Part shown: positions 62,852-64,000 of the stretch, one piece after another | How positions within the stretch are numbered: position 1 is the stretch's first letter | Layout of the letters: the number at the start of each line of letters is the position of its first letter | Origin: Neoceratodus forsteri | Taxonomy: Eukaryota > Chordata > Ceratodontiformes > Ceratodontidae | Assembly (NCBI GenBank): GCA_016271365.2 | Contig: CM028131.1 | Span: 171,124,501-171,188,500 of the forward strand | Direction of reading: 5' to 3' | Length of the DNA: 64,000 bases | Position numbers and translations under genes: made by a program | The notes under the pieces: model-generated | What the model was told of the DNA's origin: nothing | Databases searched by the model: none | What the model saw: only the letters and a program-made list of their open reading frames with translations

Positions 62852-64000
62852 AAAGTATACTGTACATCTGATGAGCAAAGTACAGTTTTGTCACCAGACA
62901 ATTTGAATCTCACATTTTCAGTAGCACTACCTAGGTCTCAACAGATAGCAACAGAATAAACATTTTGTTGTTGAGCACCCCATGAATTATGCTATGTTAA
63001 TGAATCAGCTATCAAAGGTGTCTCTACATTTGTGGTTCCAACCGGCTCCATGTCAATCAGTCGCAGCAAATATCATGCAGTCAGAACAGCACAGACAACG
63101 CCGCACAAGTCAACATGGTGTGAATCAGTGGTGAAGTGTAGATTTACTATTACAGCACCATGCTACCATGGACCACCACCCCAGTGAAATGTTTTACCTC
63201 ACTCTGCCTCAGGAGGGACATACAGTAGCTGGCTATTTGTGTTTGTCTCTGTCAGTAGTTTAGTTTTTGTAGTTTTTCATGTGTTTCTACTTGGAGGAAC
63301 TGGACCATTCTTGGACATAACATCTATGAACATTTCCTGGACTAAGAAACTACAAAACATTGCCACCAGGTATAGGCATTCTCATCATAAATCAACGTTT
63401 TTGGAAGACATCAAAAAGCAAAAGTGAGGTCAGTGAATCTTTTATACAAGTTTCTGGGTTGTGGAGTGCTGCATTGAATCCACATTTCCATCTGACTTTC
63501 TTAAAGGATGTGTGCTTGTCTTTGAGGTCTATTCACAACTGTTTTGGGGAACAAAGGGAAGATTCTAACAAAGGATTTTTACATCCTGCATATGCCTTAG
63601 GCTAATGTTTATCACCTTCAGGAAATTAACACTTTCTGGGTCTTTGCTCTACAGTAACAATCAGTTTTCTGGTCCACAGTAGCTCACCATGAGTCACTCA
63701 GGAACACTCACCCTTGCTACAGTAAACATTTGCAGTTTCCTCTACCTCTCACACTAACCATTCAAGCTCGATACCAGCAACCTGGCACCATGGCAAATCC
63801 TCCCTACCCTCACTTGTGGCACCCTCCTACAAAGGACTGGGTGCAAATGACAGCTCACGCCACTGGAAAGTTGACAAAACACCTGCTCCTAGCCATTACC
63901 CTATGCTGGGACCCTAAATGACTATACTGTACTCAAACTAACAAGAAACAGAGGCATTGCATGTTATGCTATGAGCTGTGGCAGATGTCCCTTAAACTCC
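62852..64000. other. No recognisable gene up to the window edge
   Basis: Mostly AT-rich. A 63-codon frame at 63730-63921 contains 'NPPYPHLWHPPTKDWVQMTA' 'HATGKLTKHLLLAITL'. It reads like real protein (Trp, Pro, aliphatic pattern) and may be the edge of another element continuing past 64000, but I cannot name a family. Confidence 0.3.

Noticed and set aside
1..64000. Host protein-coding exons
   Set aside because: All protein similarity seen belongs to transposable elements; I found no exon series with splice sites. Short exons could still be missed by eye.

Overview
This window looks like repeat-saturated nuclear DNA from a large vertebrate genome. I find no host gene, no exon series and no prokaryotic gene organisation. 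Nearly every readable protein fragment belongs to a transposable element. The mix is: an L1/Tx1-type LINE, several CR1/jockey-superfamily LINEs (one with an esterase-type ORF1), an L2 fragment, a L2-tailed tRNA-derived SINE, DIRS-type tyrosine-recombinase retrotransposons, a T2/Kolobok-type TTAA element and a hAT-like element. It fits an amphibian or lobe-finned fish best. That is an inference from the repeat mix; the species cannot be read from the sequence.

Layout, left half. 1-4652: decayed L1/Tx1 LINE (+), cut by the window edge. 4653-7432: AT-rich DNA with degenerate tandem repeats, a palindromic MITE (M1) and a ~60-bp minisatellite. 7447-8030: first copy of a ~0.6-kb SINE family (SINE-X) with a perfect target-site duplication. 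8553-9232: L2 3' fragment (-). 9480-10050: ~155-bp tandem repeat. 10106-11650: 3' half of a CR1-like LINE (LINE-A copy 1, -). 11760-22270: a near full-length LINE-A copy 2 (-) split by a 6.2-kb DIRS-type element (12044-18255) and a TTAA-flanked DNA element (18278-19457); the latter is itself split by a SINE-X copy. 23400-27793: LINE-A copy 3 (+), split by another LINE (LINE-E, -) whose 274-codon reverse-transcriptase frame is still open.

Layout, right half. 29510-29972: L2-tailed SINE. 29990-31190: second M1 MITE and a ~297-bp satellite. 32280-33600: LINE-D RT fragment. 33668-36370: two hairpin MITEs. 36370-37140, 44600-45595 and 46070-47390: LINE-C-type fragments. 37990-39726: 1.7-kb foldback element with one arm expanded by a minisatellite. 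40585-42160: gag to early-RT remnant of a YR retrotransposon. 43697-44319 and 62254-62838: further SINE-X copies. 47397-48240: eight-unit 106-bp minisatellite. 48640-53095: near-complete LINE-B (+) with a degenerate 2A-like motif. 54473-58426: hAT-like element with internal duplications. 59878-61267: TIR element carrying a minisatellite related to those at 7.1 kb and 39 kb.

The best structural results are: the DIRS element with an internal complementary region that joins copies of both its ends; the insertion order that can be read from target sites at 12-22 kb; the SINE-X family defined by four copies with target-site duplications; and a minisatellite core that recurs inside unrelated-looking elements. 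All alignments were done by eye, so boundaries are good to a few bases where target duplications are given and to tens of bases elsewhere.
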